Shown here piece after piece: positions 1 to 6,419 of a stretch of 7,366 bases of DNA. The notes under the pieces were generated by a model that worked only from the letters and a program-made list of their open reading frames with translations, was not told the origin of the DNA and searched no databases. This DNA comes from Candidatus Aenigmatarchaeota archaeon (lineage in GTDB: Archaea > Aenigmatarchaeota > Aenigmatarchaeia > JACPZZ01), in assembly GCA_016202795.1 (NCBI GenBank), contig JACQNY010000087.1, positions 1 to 7,366 of the forward strand. The letters are read 5' to 3'. Both the position numbers and the translations under genes were made by a program. Position 1 is the stretch's first letter, and each line of letters opens with the position of its first letter.

Positions 1-110
1 ATATAATTCTTGATTTTGACAAGAAAGACAAGTTGATAGGGGTAGAAATATTGAATGCCAGCAAGATTATGAATAGGCAAGTTCTTAGGAATGCCGACAA
101 AACGGCCTGA
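1..110 (+). CDS. DUF2283 family protein, C-terminal fragment
   Basis: An open frame enters from the left edge (codons in phase with position 3) and ends at TGA 108-110, giving the last 35 residues of a protein. They read LDFD, a short charged turn, then LIGVEILNASK, followed by a basic tail. This matches the usual end of DUF2283 proteins, small (about 60-80 residue) archaeal and bacterial proteins of unknown function whose last strand carries a G(I/V)E(I/V)L(D/N)ASK signature. Some family members sit beside toxin-antitoxin-like genes, but nothing visible here supports such a role. The N-terminal half and the start lie outside the window. Assignment rests on the signature alone. Confidence 0.72.
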   Translation, partial: IILDFDKKDKLIGVEILNASKIMNRQVLRNADKTA

Positions 111-128
111 TAGCTTTAAGGAAAAGCG

Positions 129-137
129 CTTAAGTTT
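129..137 (+). promoter_or_regulatory. Putative TATA box for the gene starting at 156
   Basis: CTTAAGTTT has its TTAA core centred about 24 bp before the ATG at 156. This agrees with the box-to-ATG distance at the other genes here (about 23-29 bp) and implies a leaderless or near-leaderless mRNA. No GGTG-type ribosome-binding site lies directly upstream. An alternative box, TTTAAG at 115-120, would give a leader of about 11 nt. Confidence 0.4.
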
Positions 138-155
138 AACAGTTCATCTGTAAGC

Positions 156-914
156 ATGAGAATCGCGGTTTCTGCGAACAACTGCAGATCAGCGGACTTT
201 GCCATATGGCTGCGCGAATGCGAATCGCTCGGTTTCCAATACGTCGAATTAACCGACAGCGTGATGAGCGAGAAAAACATGAACGCATTGAAAGGGTTAA
301 AGATAAAACCCGTTTCCATGCACCTCAATAAAACGAAAAGTTACAACCTTGATTCGTATGAAGAGGTTGCCGAATTTGAAAAATATATCGACAGGCACGT
401 CGAAATCGCAAACGCGCTGGGGATAAAATCATTAAGCATAGCAATGCCCTCTTTTAACAGCAATAAACGAAGGGCGGAAAGCAACCTGAAGATATCGCTG
501 TTAAAGCCGAGGGCTGTGCGAGTTGTTTTAGAAACACATTCCGACACGGAAACGCAGATACTCGGCAGCGTTGCCGACATACAAAATTTCATCGACAGCA
601 CCAAATCCGCTGTCGGCGTACAGGTTGAAACATCTTACCTCTATTCGCAGGAAATAAGCGTTGAAAAATTCATTGAAAGGTACCAGAGGAATGTGAAATC
701 GTTCCATGTTTCGGACTTTGTGTCGAAATTAAGCAAGGGCGGGTTTATCATAGGCACAGGCGACGTGAAATGGGGCAAGCTGATTAATGCGATTAAAGCG
801 CTGGAGAAGTCGGTTAAAACCGAGTTTCCTTTTATCATCGACCTTGACAGAAATTATTCGCACCACGAGGCGTATATGTCGAAAACGGCTTTGGAAAAAT
901 TAATTTCGGGTTAA
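156..914 (+). CDS. Xylose-isomerase-like TIM-barrel protein (sugar phosphate isomerase/epimerase family)
   Basis: The 252-residue protein has the strand pattern of the AP-endonuclease-2/xylose-isomerase-like TIM barrel (PF01261): LGFQYVEL (25-32), HVEIANALGIKSLSI (81-95), VVLETHSD (123-130), VGVQVETSY (153-161), VKSFHVSD (180-187), a GTGDVKW loop (200-206) and FIIDLD (226-231). In the family these strands place metal ligands E, D, H, E in the barrel mouth. Here the aligned residues appear to be E126, E158, H184 and D229, so the second ligand is Glu for Asp, the fourth is Asp for Glu, and the usual His after the second is Tyr161. The metal site may be altered but not lost. The length is near the family norm. 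No signal peptide is visible, so it is probably cytoplasmic. Substrate is unknown; a sugar isomerase/epimerase or an endonuclease-IV-type function are both possible. It ends 16 bp from the convergent KaiC-like gene. Confidence 0.8.
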   Translation: MRIAVSANNCRSADFAIWLRECESLGFQYVELTDSVMSEKNMNALKGLKIKPVSMHLNKTKSYNLDSYEEVAEFEKYIDRHVEIANALGIKSLSIAMPSFNSNKRRAESNLKISLLKPRAVRVVLETHSDTETQILGSVADIQNFIDSTKSAVGVQVETSYLYSQEISVEKFIERYQRNVKSFHVSDFVSKLSKGGFIIGTGDVKWGKLINAIKALEKSVKTEFPFIIDLDRNYSHHEAYMSKTALEKLISG

Positions 915-930
915 AGAGAGTTTATAGCAG

Positions 931-1602
931 CTACTTTTTAATCACTTTCAGCCCTTCGGGCGTGAATTCCAACGGGAAATAGCCGCGGGCGTGTTTCGTG
1001 CGGCGCATTTTGCGGATTTCTATGCTGTTGTATTCTTCACCGCCAAGCCCGGCGTAGTAAAGAGCGATAACAGCGTCCGCGACGAATTCTTCGACACCAT
1101 AACGCGAGAAGCCTTTCGACTCTTCCAGTATTTCGGAAGTCATCAGAATGGTGCAACCGGTTTGCTTTAATTTCTGAACGAGCTTGTATAATTTTTCGCG
1201 CACCTTAAGTTCGTCATTGAGATACATGGCGAATATGGAAGTTGAATCGATCACAACGCGTTTCGCTTTCACCTTGGCTATTTCATCGGTTATTATCTTG
1301 TTCACGTCGGCTATTTCGAAAGGGTTATAGAATGCTATTTTACACATGCCTTTTCTCTCATAAGCATCGAAATTCCAGCCGAATATTATGGCGTCGTCTT
1401 TTAGTTCTTCTGGCGTCTGCTCGAAAGATATGTACACGCCAGGTTCGCCTTTCTGGAGGCCGCTCCACAGAAATTGCATGCAGAAGAGTGTTTTTCCCGC
1501 GCCGGTGTGGCCGGCTACCAAAACTGCCGAGCCTGGTATCAGCCCGCCTTCCATCAATTCGTCGAGACCCGGAATACCAGTTTTGATTCTTGTTATCGGC
1601 AT
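931..1602 (-). CDS. Single-domain KaiC-like RecA-superfamily ATPase
   Basis: This 223-residue protein has one complete KaiC domain. It opens with the KaiC signature TGIPGLDELMEGGLIPGS (8-25), then Walker A GHTGAGKT (31-38), a glutamate-containing strand YISFEQTPEEL (57-67), Walker B RVVIDS (115-120, Asp119), and the C-terminal KMRRTKHARGYFPLEF block (198-213) typical of KaiC domains. The position often occupied by two adjacent catalytic glutamates (EE) reads E61-Q62. Archaea commonly have several such one-domain paralogues; a few are linked to motility (FlaH/ArlH) or signalling, most have no known role. No archaellum genes are visible, so the role is open. The ATG has a TATA-like box 24 bp upstream and no Shine-Dalgarno sequence, suggesting a leaderless mRNA. 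It is divergent from the prenyl synthase gene, with 82 bp between the two starts. Confidence 0.9.
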   Translation of the reverse strand: MPITRIKTGIPGLDELMEGGLIPGSAVLVAGHTGAGKTLFCMQFLWSGLQKGEPGVYISFEQTPEELKDDAIIFGWNFDAYERKGMCKIAFYNPFEIADVNKIITDEIAKVKAKRVVIDSTSIFAMYLNDELKVREKLYKLVQKLKQTGCTILMTSEILEESKGFSRYGVEEFVADAVIALYYAGLGGEEYNSIEIRKMRRTKHARGYFPLEFTPEGLKVIKK

Positions 1603-1623
1603 TAATATTAGATTGAAGACGGC

Positions 1624-1633
1624 TTAATAAAAG
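1624..1633 (-). promoter_or_regulatory. Putative TATA box for the KaiC-like gene
   Basis: Read on the minus strand the box is CTTTTATTAA. Its core lies 23-27 bp before the ATG at 1602, the distance expected if transcription starts at or next to the start codon. The closely matching box TTCTTATTAA sits before the squalene/phytoene-like gene. Confidence 0.5.
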
Positions 1634-1654
1634 TTTGTCGGCTCCGATAATACC

Positions 1655-1662
1655 GTTTTAAG
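1655..1662 (+). promoter_or_regulatory. Putative TATA box for the prenyl synthase-fni operon
   Basis: GTTTTAAG has its TTAA centred 25.5 bp before the ATG at 1685. This supports the ATG, not the in-frame TTG directly before it at 1682, as the start, and points to a leaderless mRNA. It lies about 30 bp from the oppositely oriented box of the KaiC-like gene, so the two promoters are separate but face away from each other. Confidence 0.5.
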
Positions 1663-1684
1663 CCTGTGATTTCAATAATTTTTG

Positions 1685-2752
1685 ATGAAAGGCGAAACCA
1701 TAGAAACCTTTTTGGAGAAATTGAGGCCTGTAATAGACAAAAAGATAGAGGAGTGGATACCGCGAAAATACGACGATAGGTCCATGAAATTTACGCTTGG
1801 CGAGCCGAGATATGAAAATAGCGTTAATTCCGCCACCAAAAGCATTTCAGAACCTTTCTGGGACTTTTTTGACAGGGGAGGGAAAAAATGGCGACCCGCG
1901 TTTATGATTCTTGTCGCAGAAGCATTGGGCAAAAAAAGAAACGACGTGCTTGATTTCGTAATTATACCCGAAGTCATACATAACGGCACATTGGTTGTTG
2001 ATGATATCGAGGACGGCAGCGACATGCGGCGCGGCAAACCCACGTTGCACAAGATTTTCGGTATGGACATAGCGATAAACGCGGGAAGCTCAATGTATTT
2101 TCTTCCGTTGATAGTCCTAATTAAAAACAAGGAAATTCCGGCAGAGAAGTTAAAAAAACTTTACGACGTGGTTGTTCAAGAAATGATAAACGTGAGCTTC
2201 GGGCAGGCACTTGACATACTATGGCATAAAGGAGACGACCCGGATGAAATCAACGAGGAAAAATACCTGCAGATGTGCGCGTATAAAACCGGAGCGCTTG
2301 CCAGGATGGCTGCCAAAATCGGGGCGATAATAGCCGGCGCCAGCGAGAAGGATGTGGAAAAAATAGCGGAATTCGCGGAGTGTATTGGCGTGGCTTTTCA
2401 AATACAGGATGACATACTCAACATAGCTGCCGGGAAAAAATGGGGCAAAGAGTTTGGCGAGGACATAAAGGAAGGCAAGCGCACACTGTTAGTTATACAT
2501 ACTTTACAGAATGCCGATGAAAGGGAAAAGAAAAGGCTGGTTGAAATCCTAAACATGCATACGGGCGAAACAAAATTATTGCAGGAAGCAATTGACATTA
2601 TAAAAAAATACGATTCGCTGGAGTACGCGAAAAATTATGCCAGGCGGTTGGTCGAAGATTCGTGGAGAAACGTTGACAAAATACTTCCCGACACAGAAGC
2701 TAAGAAAAAGTTAAGAATGTTCGCCAATTTTGCGGTGGAGAGGGAATTCTAA
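1685..2752 (+). CDS. Polyprenyl diphosphate synthase, probably geranylgeranyl-diphosphate synthase-like (trans-prenyltransferase)
   Basis: This 355-residue enzyme should add IPP units to an allylic diphosphate to build an all-trans prenyl diphosphate in the cytoplasm. In archaea the usual product is C20 GGPP for ether lipids. Visible motifs are GGKKWRP (65-71, diphosphate binding), the first aspartate-rich motif D106-D107-I-E-D110 followed by R115-R116, and the second motif QDDILN (241-246), then a GKRT block (264-267). The context HNGTLVVDDIEDGSDMRRG (99-117) and Asn as third residue of the second motif resemble eukaryotic-type (type III) GGPP synthases more than the classic archaeal form with an aromatic residue five positions before the first Asp. 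That position is Gly101 here, so chain length cannot be read off the usual rule. It is somewhat longer than the common 290-330 residues. Its stop codon overlaps the ATG of fni (TAATG), so the two are co-transcribed. Confidence 0.9.
   Translation: MKGETIETFLEKLRPVIDKKIEEWIPRKYDDRSMKFTLGEPRYENSVNSATKSISEPFWDFFDRGGKKWRPAFMILVAEALGKKRNDVLDFVIIPEVIHNGTLVVDDIEDGSDMRRGKPTLHKIFGMDIAINAGSSMYFLPLIVLIKNKEIPAEKLKKLYDVVVQEMINVSFGQALDILWHKGDDPDEINEEKYLQMCAYKTGALARMAAKIGAIIAGASEKDVEKIAEFAECIGVAFQIQDDILNIAAGKKWGKEFGEDIKEGKRTLLVIHTLQNADEREKKRLVEILNMHTGETKLLQEAIDIIKKYDSLEYAKNYARRLVEDSWRNVDKILPDTEAKKKLRMFANFAVEREF
2734..2738 (+). promoter_or_regulatory. Possible ribosome-binding site for fni
   Basis: GGTGG lies 13 nt before the fni ATG, inside the end of the upstream gene, followed by more purines (AGAGGG). 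The spacing is long for a Shine-Dalgarno site, and translational coupling through the TAATG overlap may matter more. The same GGTG core precedes the other two genes in the window that appear to have leaders. Confidence 0.35.
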
Positions 2753-3783
2753 TGCCTGAAACAGAAAACAGAAAATCAGACCACATCAAGATCGTATTAA
2801 GCAAGGACGTCCAGCACAAAAATTCCGCGGGTTTCGAAGATGTGATGCTAATCCATAATGCGTTGCCGGAAATAGATTTTGACAGCGTTGACACGAAAAT
2901 AGAATTTCTCGGGAAAAAATTAGCAGCGCCGATAATGGTAAGCGGGATGACCGGCGGAACGCCGGAGGCGGAGAAGATAAATAAAAACCTGGCGCGCGCG
3001 GCCGAAGAAACGGGCATCGGCATGGGTGTTGGCTCGCAGCGTGCTATGATTGAAAACGGCAAGCTTCTGAGCACGTACAGCGTGCGTGATGTCGCTCCAA
3101 GCATGTTGCTTATCGGCAACATAGGGGCGGCACAATTCGCAAAAGGCTACGGCGTTGACAAATGTCGCAAGGCGATTGAATTAATAAAAGCCGATGCGAT
3201 TGCAATACATCTTAACGCCGCTCAGGAGCTGGTTCAGCCGGAAGGTGACAGGAACTGGAAAGGAATTTTGAGCGCGATCAAGAAAATCACAAAGGAGTTG
3301 GGCTATCCTTTAATTGTCAAAGAAACGGGTGCTGGAATAAGCGGGGATGTGGCTAAAGAGTTGGAAGCCGCGGGCGCGAAAGCGGTTGACGTTTCCGGGG
3401 CAGGCGGGACGTCGTGGACAGCCGTCGAATCTTTTCGCAACTCACCTGTGGGCGACACGTTTAACAATTGGGGGATACCGACTGCGGTTGCGATAAAATG
3501 GTGCAAGAAAACGGTTAAAATACCAATACTTGCGTCGGGCGGTATTTACAACGGGTTAGACGCGGCGAAAGCGATTGCCCTTGGGGCGAGTGCGTGCACA
3601 ATAGCAAGACCTTTCCTGCGCACAGCCGTAGTTAGTTATGAAAAAACAAAACTGGAAATGGAGCGCGTTATCCGAGAATTGAAAATCGCGATGTTTCTTA
3701 CAGGATCCAGAAATATAGAGGAGTTCCAAAAAAAGAAAGTAATTATTACTGGCAAAACAAAGGAATTTTTGGATCAGATCTGA
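2752..3783 (+). CDS. fni: Type 2 isopentenyl-diphosphate Delta-isomerase (FMN-dependent)
   Basis: The 343-residue protein interconverts IPP and DMAPP using reduced FMN and Mg2+, providing the starter for the prenyl synthase encoded just upstream. All family landmarks are present: RKSDHIKI at the N terminus (7-14), APIMVSGMTGGT (59-70), GSQR (94-97), HLNAAQELVQPEGDRNW (153-169, with the catalytic Gln-Glu pair Q158-E159 and the metal and diphosphate contacts), VKETGAGIS (189-197), DVSGAGGTSW (213-222), ASGGI (261-265, FMN phosphate loop) and a C-terminal MFLTGSRNIEEF (314-325). The length is typical. This is the usual archaeal form and is unrelated to the Nudix type 1 enzyme. It overlaps the upstream gene by one base, forming a two-gene operon that serves the modified mevalonate pathway. 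No motif is missing, and identification is secure. Confidence 0.97.
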   Translation: MPETENRKSDHIKIVLSKDVQHKNSAGFEDVMLIHNALPEIDFDSVDTKIEFLGKKLAAPIMVSGMTGGTPEAEKINKNLARAAEETGIGMGVGSQRAMIENGKLLSTYSVRDVAPSMLLIGNIGAAQFAKGYGVDKCRKAIELIKADAIAIHLNAAQELVQPEGDRNWKGILSAIKKITKELGYPLIVKETGAGISGDVAKELEAAGAKAVDVSGAGGTSWTAVESFRNSPVGDTFNNWGIPTAVAIKWCKKTVKIPILASGGIYNGLDAAKAIALGASACTIARPFLRTAVVSYEKTKLEMERVIRELKIAMFLTGSRNIEEFQKKKVIITGKTKEFLDQI

Positions 3784-3850
3784 GTATTTTGGGTCAAGAA
3801 ACGGTTGATTGACGTATGTTTGATCGTCGTTTTGCTATATCCGAGGCTAA

Positions 3851-3860
3851 TTCTTATTAA
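3851..3860 (+). promoter_or_regulatory. Putative TATA box for the squalene/phytoene-synthase-like gene
   Basis: TTCTTATTAA has its TTAA centred 24.5 bp before the ATG at 3883. The spacing equals that at the prenyl synthase and KaiC-like genes. It supports the ATG at 3883 as the leaderless start and argues against the upstream in-frame TTG at 3805, which would lie 5' of the promoter. Confidence 0.5.
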
Positions 3861-3882
3861 TCTAACGGCTCATTACCTTATT

Positions 3883-4791
3883 ATGCGGCAGACCACGCAG
3901 GGAATGTTGTTCAGGAAAGCAAAGGACACATGCAGGCGCTCCAACAGGACCCTGTACATGCTTACCTATCTTTTTCCAAAAGAGAAGCGTGCGCCCACGT
4001 TTTTTCTGTATTATTATTTCAGCACCATAGACGACATGGTGGATGAGAACGGGCTAAGCAAATCCGCGATACTGAGGCTGATAAATAACAAAAGGAAAAG
4101 GATGAACCAGCTTTTCAGCGGAATTATCCCGAAAAACATGGACGACACAGACATAGCGTTGTACAATTTCATCGGGTGGAATCCGGTCGTGGCTGCCGGC
4201 GTAAGGCCTCATCTGGAAAAACTACTCGACGTTATTGAGTTCGATTCGAAACACAAAAACAGGACAATTTCCTACAAGGACATGATAAATTACTGCCACA
4301 TGGCCGGCGGCTCTCCCTTCTTCATTTTCACGTCCTTCATAGACCAGCGCATAAATGCGGCTACAAAGGAAAAGATAGCTTACACGTTCGGGACTGGAAT
4401 CCAACTGACAAACAACCTCAGGGATTTCGTGGAAGACTCGAGGATGCGCAGCGCAAAAATCACGTCCGACGAGACCGCGAAATTTCACCTTAACAATTCG
4501 ATCATAGAAAATAATTCCGAACTTAAAGAATTTGCCCGGCAGCGCGCAGAAGAGGCTGAACAATTTCTGAATATGGGGAGAAAATACATTAAAGAAGCGC
4601 CGAGCCTGACCTTGAAATTTTCGCTAGCCATCTGGAGATGGAGATACCTGTACATACTAAAAAAAATACAGATGCGGGATTACGACCTGTTTGCAGATTA
4701 CAAGAAATCAAGCTTGTCGGAGATCATGGCATCGGTTTTAATCCTGTCCAAGGAACTTTCTTTTGCCTTTAAGGCAGCGTTGAAGCCTTAA
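3883..4791 (+). CDS. Squalene/phytoene synthase family protein (head-to-head prenyl transferase-like)
   Basis: From the ATG this is a 302-residue protein, about the usual size. Family members join two prenyl diphosphates head to head (C15 to squalene, C20 to phytoene). The N terminus CRRSNRTLYMLTYLFPKEKR (17-36) matches the family pattern of Cys, basic residues, an aromatic helix and LP.EKR. The first acidic motif is D50-D51-x-x-D54-E55 and the second Q174-LTNNLR-D181-FVE184-D185, both complete. YCHMAGGSPFFI (137-148) fits the YC..AG(T/S)VG helix. The stretch after the second motif, normally (G)RIYLP, reads SRMRSAKIT (186-194), so substrate handling may differ. The frame is open up to a TTG at 3805, but the extra 26 residues are rich in branched aliphatics, lack family similarity and precede the TATA box. 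With a GGPP-type synthase upstream, a C40 product is plausible, but no desaturase or cyclase is seen. The 3' end overlaps PAP2 tail to tail by 4 bp. Confidence 0.85.
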   Translation: MRQTTQGMLFRKAKDTCRRSNRTLYMLTYLFPKEKRAPTFFLYYYFSTIDDMVDENGLSKSAILRLINNKRKRMNQLFSGIIPKNMDDTDIALYNFIGWNPVVAAGVRPHLEKLLDVIEFDSKHKNRTISYKDMINYCHMAGGSPFFIFTSFIDQRINAATKEKIAYTFGTGIQLTNNLRDFVEDSRMRSAKITSDETAKFHLNNSIIENNSELKEFARQRAEEAEQFLNMGRKYIKEAPSLTLKFSLAIWRWRYLYILKKIQMRDYDLFADYKKSSLSEIMASVLILSKELSFAFKAALKP

Positions 4792-5234
4792 CCGGCTAAT
4801 ATTATCGTGACAAGCCCGGTGAACAGTCCGAGCATAAGGCCGGCCATGACATCCCTCAAAGTGTGCGCTTTCACTTTTAGCCGGCTGACTGACACAAAGA
4901 GGGCGAAAAGAAAAAGCGGCGCGGCCAATACGGGCGTGTAATAAGAGTATATGGTTGCGACTGTGAAAATCACATGAGCATGGCCGGAAGGAAAGCCGTA
5001 AGGTATTACCCTGTATTTGTTATGCTGCGGCCGGCCTGTTTTGAAGTAAAATTTCATCACAATGCTGATGATTATGGAAACCAAAGAGCCGATCAGGGAT
5101 AGGATCGTGAGGTAATTTGGGTTTTCACCCACGCCGGCGATATTCAGGAACAACAGAAGAAGAGCGAAAATGTGGAAAGGCTTTTTATCTATCACGCCAT
5201 AAATATCGTCAATCAAATTTTTCGTCAAAGACAT
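4788..5234 (-). CDS. PAP2-family membrane phosphatase
   Basis: A 148-residue integral membrane protein of the phosphatidic-acid-phosphatase type 2 superfamily. All three active-site motifs are intact: K61-x6-R68-P69, P82-S-G-H85 and S117-R118-x5-H124-x3-D128, with H124 as the expected nucleophile and H85 as acid/base. Hydrophobic spans lie at about 20-36, 42-60, 88-113 and 129-147, so it is a compact four- or five-helix protein, at the short end of the family. Members remove phosphate from lipid phosphates or lipid diphosphates, including prenyl diphosphates, on the outer membrane face. Next to prenyl-chain genes, a prenyl-diphosphate phosphatase is an attractive inference, but phosphatidyl-type substrates are equally allowed by the motifs. 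It is convergent with the squalene/phytoene-like gene and divergent from the glycosyltransferase. GGAAGG directly abuts the ATG, too close to act as a ribosome-binding site. Confidence 0.92.
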   Translation of the reverse strand: MSLTKNLIDDIYGVIDKKPFHIFALLLLFLNIAGVGENPNYLTILSLIGSLVSIIISIVMKFYFKTGRPQHNKYRVIPYGFPSGHAHVIFTVATIYSYYTPVLAAPLFLFALFVSVSRLKVKAHTLRDVMAGLMLGLFTGLVTIILAG

Positions 5235-5254
5235 CCTTCCTTGAATGATAAAGG

Positions 5255-5265
5255 TTAAAGATATT
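5255..5265 (-). promoter_or_regulatory. Putative TATA box for the PAP2 gene
   Basis: On the minus strand AATATCTTTAA ends about 20 bp and is centred about 26 bp before the ATG at 5234. This is the distance for a leaderless start. The box is less like the consensus than others in the window. Confidence 0.35.
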
Positions 5266-5282
5266 ATCTACGGCGCATCCGC

Positions 5283-5289
5283 TTTAATA
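5283..5289 (+). promoter_or_regulatory. Putative TATA box for the glycosyltransferase gene
   Basis: TTTAATA is centred about 39 bp before the TTG start at 5325. A transcription start about 26 bp downstream would fall near 5312, leaving a short leader that includes the GGTGG at 5316-5320. Confidence 0.4.
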
Positions 5290-5315
5290 CCTTTGAAGTT
5301 GAATCTATTTCAATC

Positions 5316-5320
5316 GGTGG
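5316..5320 (+). promoter_or_regulatory. Ribosome-binding site selecting the TTG start of the glycosyltransferase
   Basis: GGTGG lies 4 nt before the TTG at 5325, matching the GGTG core complementary to the archaeal 16S rRNA 3' end. The same 4-nt spacing from a GGTGA is seen at the CxC-protein gene. There is no in-frame ATG nearby, so this site decides the unusual TTG start. Confidence 0.5.
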
Positions 5321-5324
5321 TTTT

Positions 5325-6419
5325 TTGCTTACGGCCTTACAACTTTTGTCAGCGCTTTGGATAATACCTTTTCTGCTTTTGGAAGCAGCGGGAATTGTCG
5401 GCATACTGACCGGTGAAAGGAAAAAGCGCGTCTCCGGAGAGCCGCGTGTAAGCTTTCTGGTCGCTGCGTGGAAAGAGGGCCACAGGATAAGAAAGTGCGT
5501 GGACTCGATACTTGGCCAGAGATATCCCAGGAGCAAAATAAGCGTTTTGGTTATCGGCGGCGGCGACAAAGAAACCGTGGGCGTTTGCAAAAAACTTTCT
5601 TCCGAAGGCAAAATAACCTATCTTGAAGAAAAGAAAAGGAGCGGCAAATGGTTTGCCCTGAACAGAGGCCTGCGAAAAGCCGGTGGCGAATACGTGGCAT
5701 TTACAGACGCGGACTGCATGCTGGAGAAGGACTGGCTGGCGAAAATGCTGCGCGCAGACGCCGACATGGTAATAGCTGATGTTTATTCGACATCCGAAAA
5801 GTCTTTTTACGGGAAGATGTACGCCTACGTGTGGCATCTGACGCTTCGGGTGTCTGAAGGCCTGAACTTTTTCCTTAAAACCGGGGAATTCATGGGCCAG
5901 GGATCTTTGGTTAAAAAGAAAGTTTTTAACAGGCTGCGTTTTGAGGAAAGTTTTGTAGAAGACTGGAGGCTGAACTACAAGGCCAAGAGGGCGGGCTTTT
6001 CCTCAGCACATTCAACTGCTAAAACTTACGAGTACATGCCCGGATCGTTCAATGATTTCAGGAAGGCCGGGCTTAGGACCATGAAGGGACTTATCACGGA
6101 AATTTCCCAAATACGGGATCCGCTTTCCTTGGCAATCATAGTTATGTCGGCAGCAGCGCTGATATCTGTTCCGTTCCATGCCTACCTGATACTGACAGGG
6201 GATGCGTTCGGGTTGTTGGCTTTGTTTTTACTCGTAATTTTCACGGCTTTTTTCTCCTTCGTGTCATCGGTTCGCAGAGGGAATTACAGGTTTATCCTGT
6301 ACGCGCCTTTGGTAATTCCGATAGTTATACTTTTTTTCGCATACGCAACCGAAACCGCGGTGAGGCTGCTGCTTAAGAAGGAGATATCCTGGGAGATATA
6401 CGGGAAAAAAGAAAAATAA
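5325..6419 (+). CDS. Membrane-bound family 2 glycosyltransferase
   Basis: The 364-residue protein has an N-terminal membrane helix (about 5-28), a cytoplasmic GT-A domain (about 40-255) and three C-terminal membrane spans (about 268-290, 294-314 and 322-350). GT2 landmarks are VSFLVAAWKEGHRIRKCVDS (42-61), KWFALNRGLRKAGGEYVAF (108-126), the metal-binding DAD triplet (128-130), the acceptor-side GQGSLVKK (191-198) and the ED pair 212-213 with FRKAGLR (245-251) in the place of the QxxRW motif of processive enzymes. Such architecture is typical of enzymes that transfer a sugar from a nucleotide donor to a lipid or polyprenyl phosphate, or extend surface polysaccharide. The acceptor cannot be told. 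It begins with TTG behind GGTGG and is divergent from PAP2, which makes a shared role in lipid-linked sugar metabolism possible. A strong hairpin follows 4 bp after the stop. Confidence 0.88.
   Translation: MLTALQLLSALWIIPFLLLEAAGIVGILTGERKKRVSGEPRVSFLVAAWKEGHRIRKCVDSILGQRYPRSKISVLVIGGGDKETVGVCKKLSSEGKITYLEEKKRSGKWFALNRGLRKAGGEYVAFTDADCMLEKDWLAKMLRADADMVIADVYSTSEKSFYGKMYAYVWHLTLRVSEGLNFFLKTGEFMGQGSLVKKKVFNRLRFEESFVEDWRLNYKAKRAGFSSAHSTAKTYEYMPGSFNDFRKAGLRTMKGLITEISQIRDPLSLAIIVMSAAALISVPFHAYLILTGDAFGLLALFLLVIFTAFFSFVSSVRRGNYRFILYAPLVIPIVILFFAYATETAVRLLLKKEISWEIYGKKEK

Noticed and set aside
1682..1684. TTG directly before the ATG as start of the prenyl synthase
   Set aside because: It adds one residue only, and the TATA spacing and ATG preference favour 1685.
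1672..2130. 152-residue open frame antisense to the prenyl synthase
   Set aside because: It is a shadow of a well-supported gene, with no family similarity seen.
2700..3122. 140-residue open frame antisense to the start of fni
   Set aside because: The opposite strand encodes unmistakable type 2 isomerase motifs; this is a shadow.
3805..3882. In-frame TTG at 3805 as start of the squalene/phytoene-like gene, adding 26 residues
   Set aside because: The extension lacks family similarity, no ribosome-binding site precedes the TTG at good spacing, and the TATA box at 3851-3860 lies inside it and fits the ATG at 3883.
4222..4563. 113-residue open frame antisense to the squalene/phytoene-like gene
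   Set aside because: It overlaps the motif-bearing core of that gene and has no own signals.
5349..5837. 162-residue open frame antisense to the glycosyltransferase
   Set aside because: It lies wholly within a gene with clear GT2 motifs, has no recognisable domain and no promoter or ribosome-binding site.
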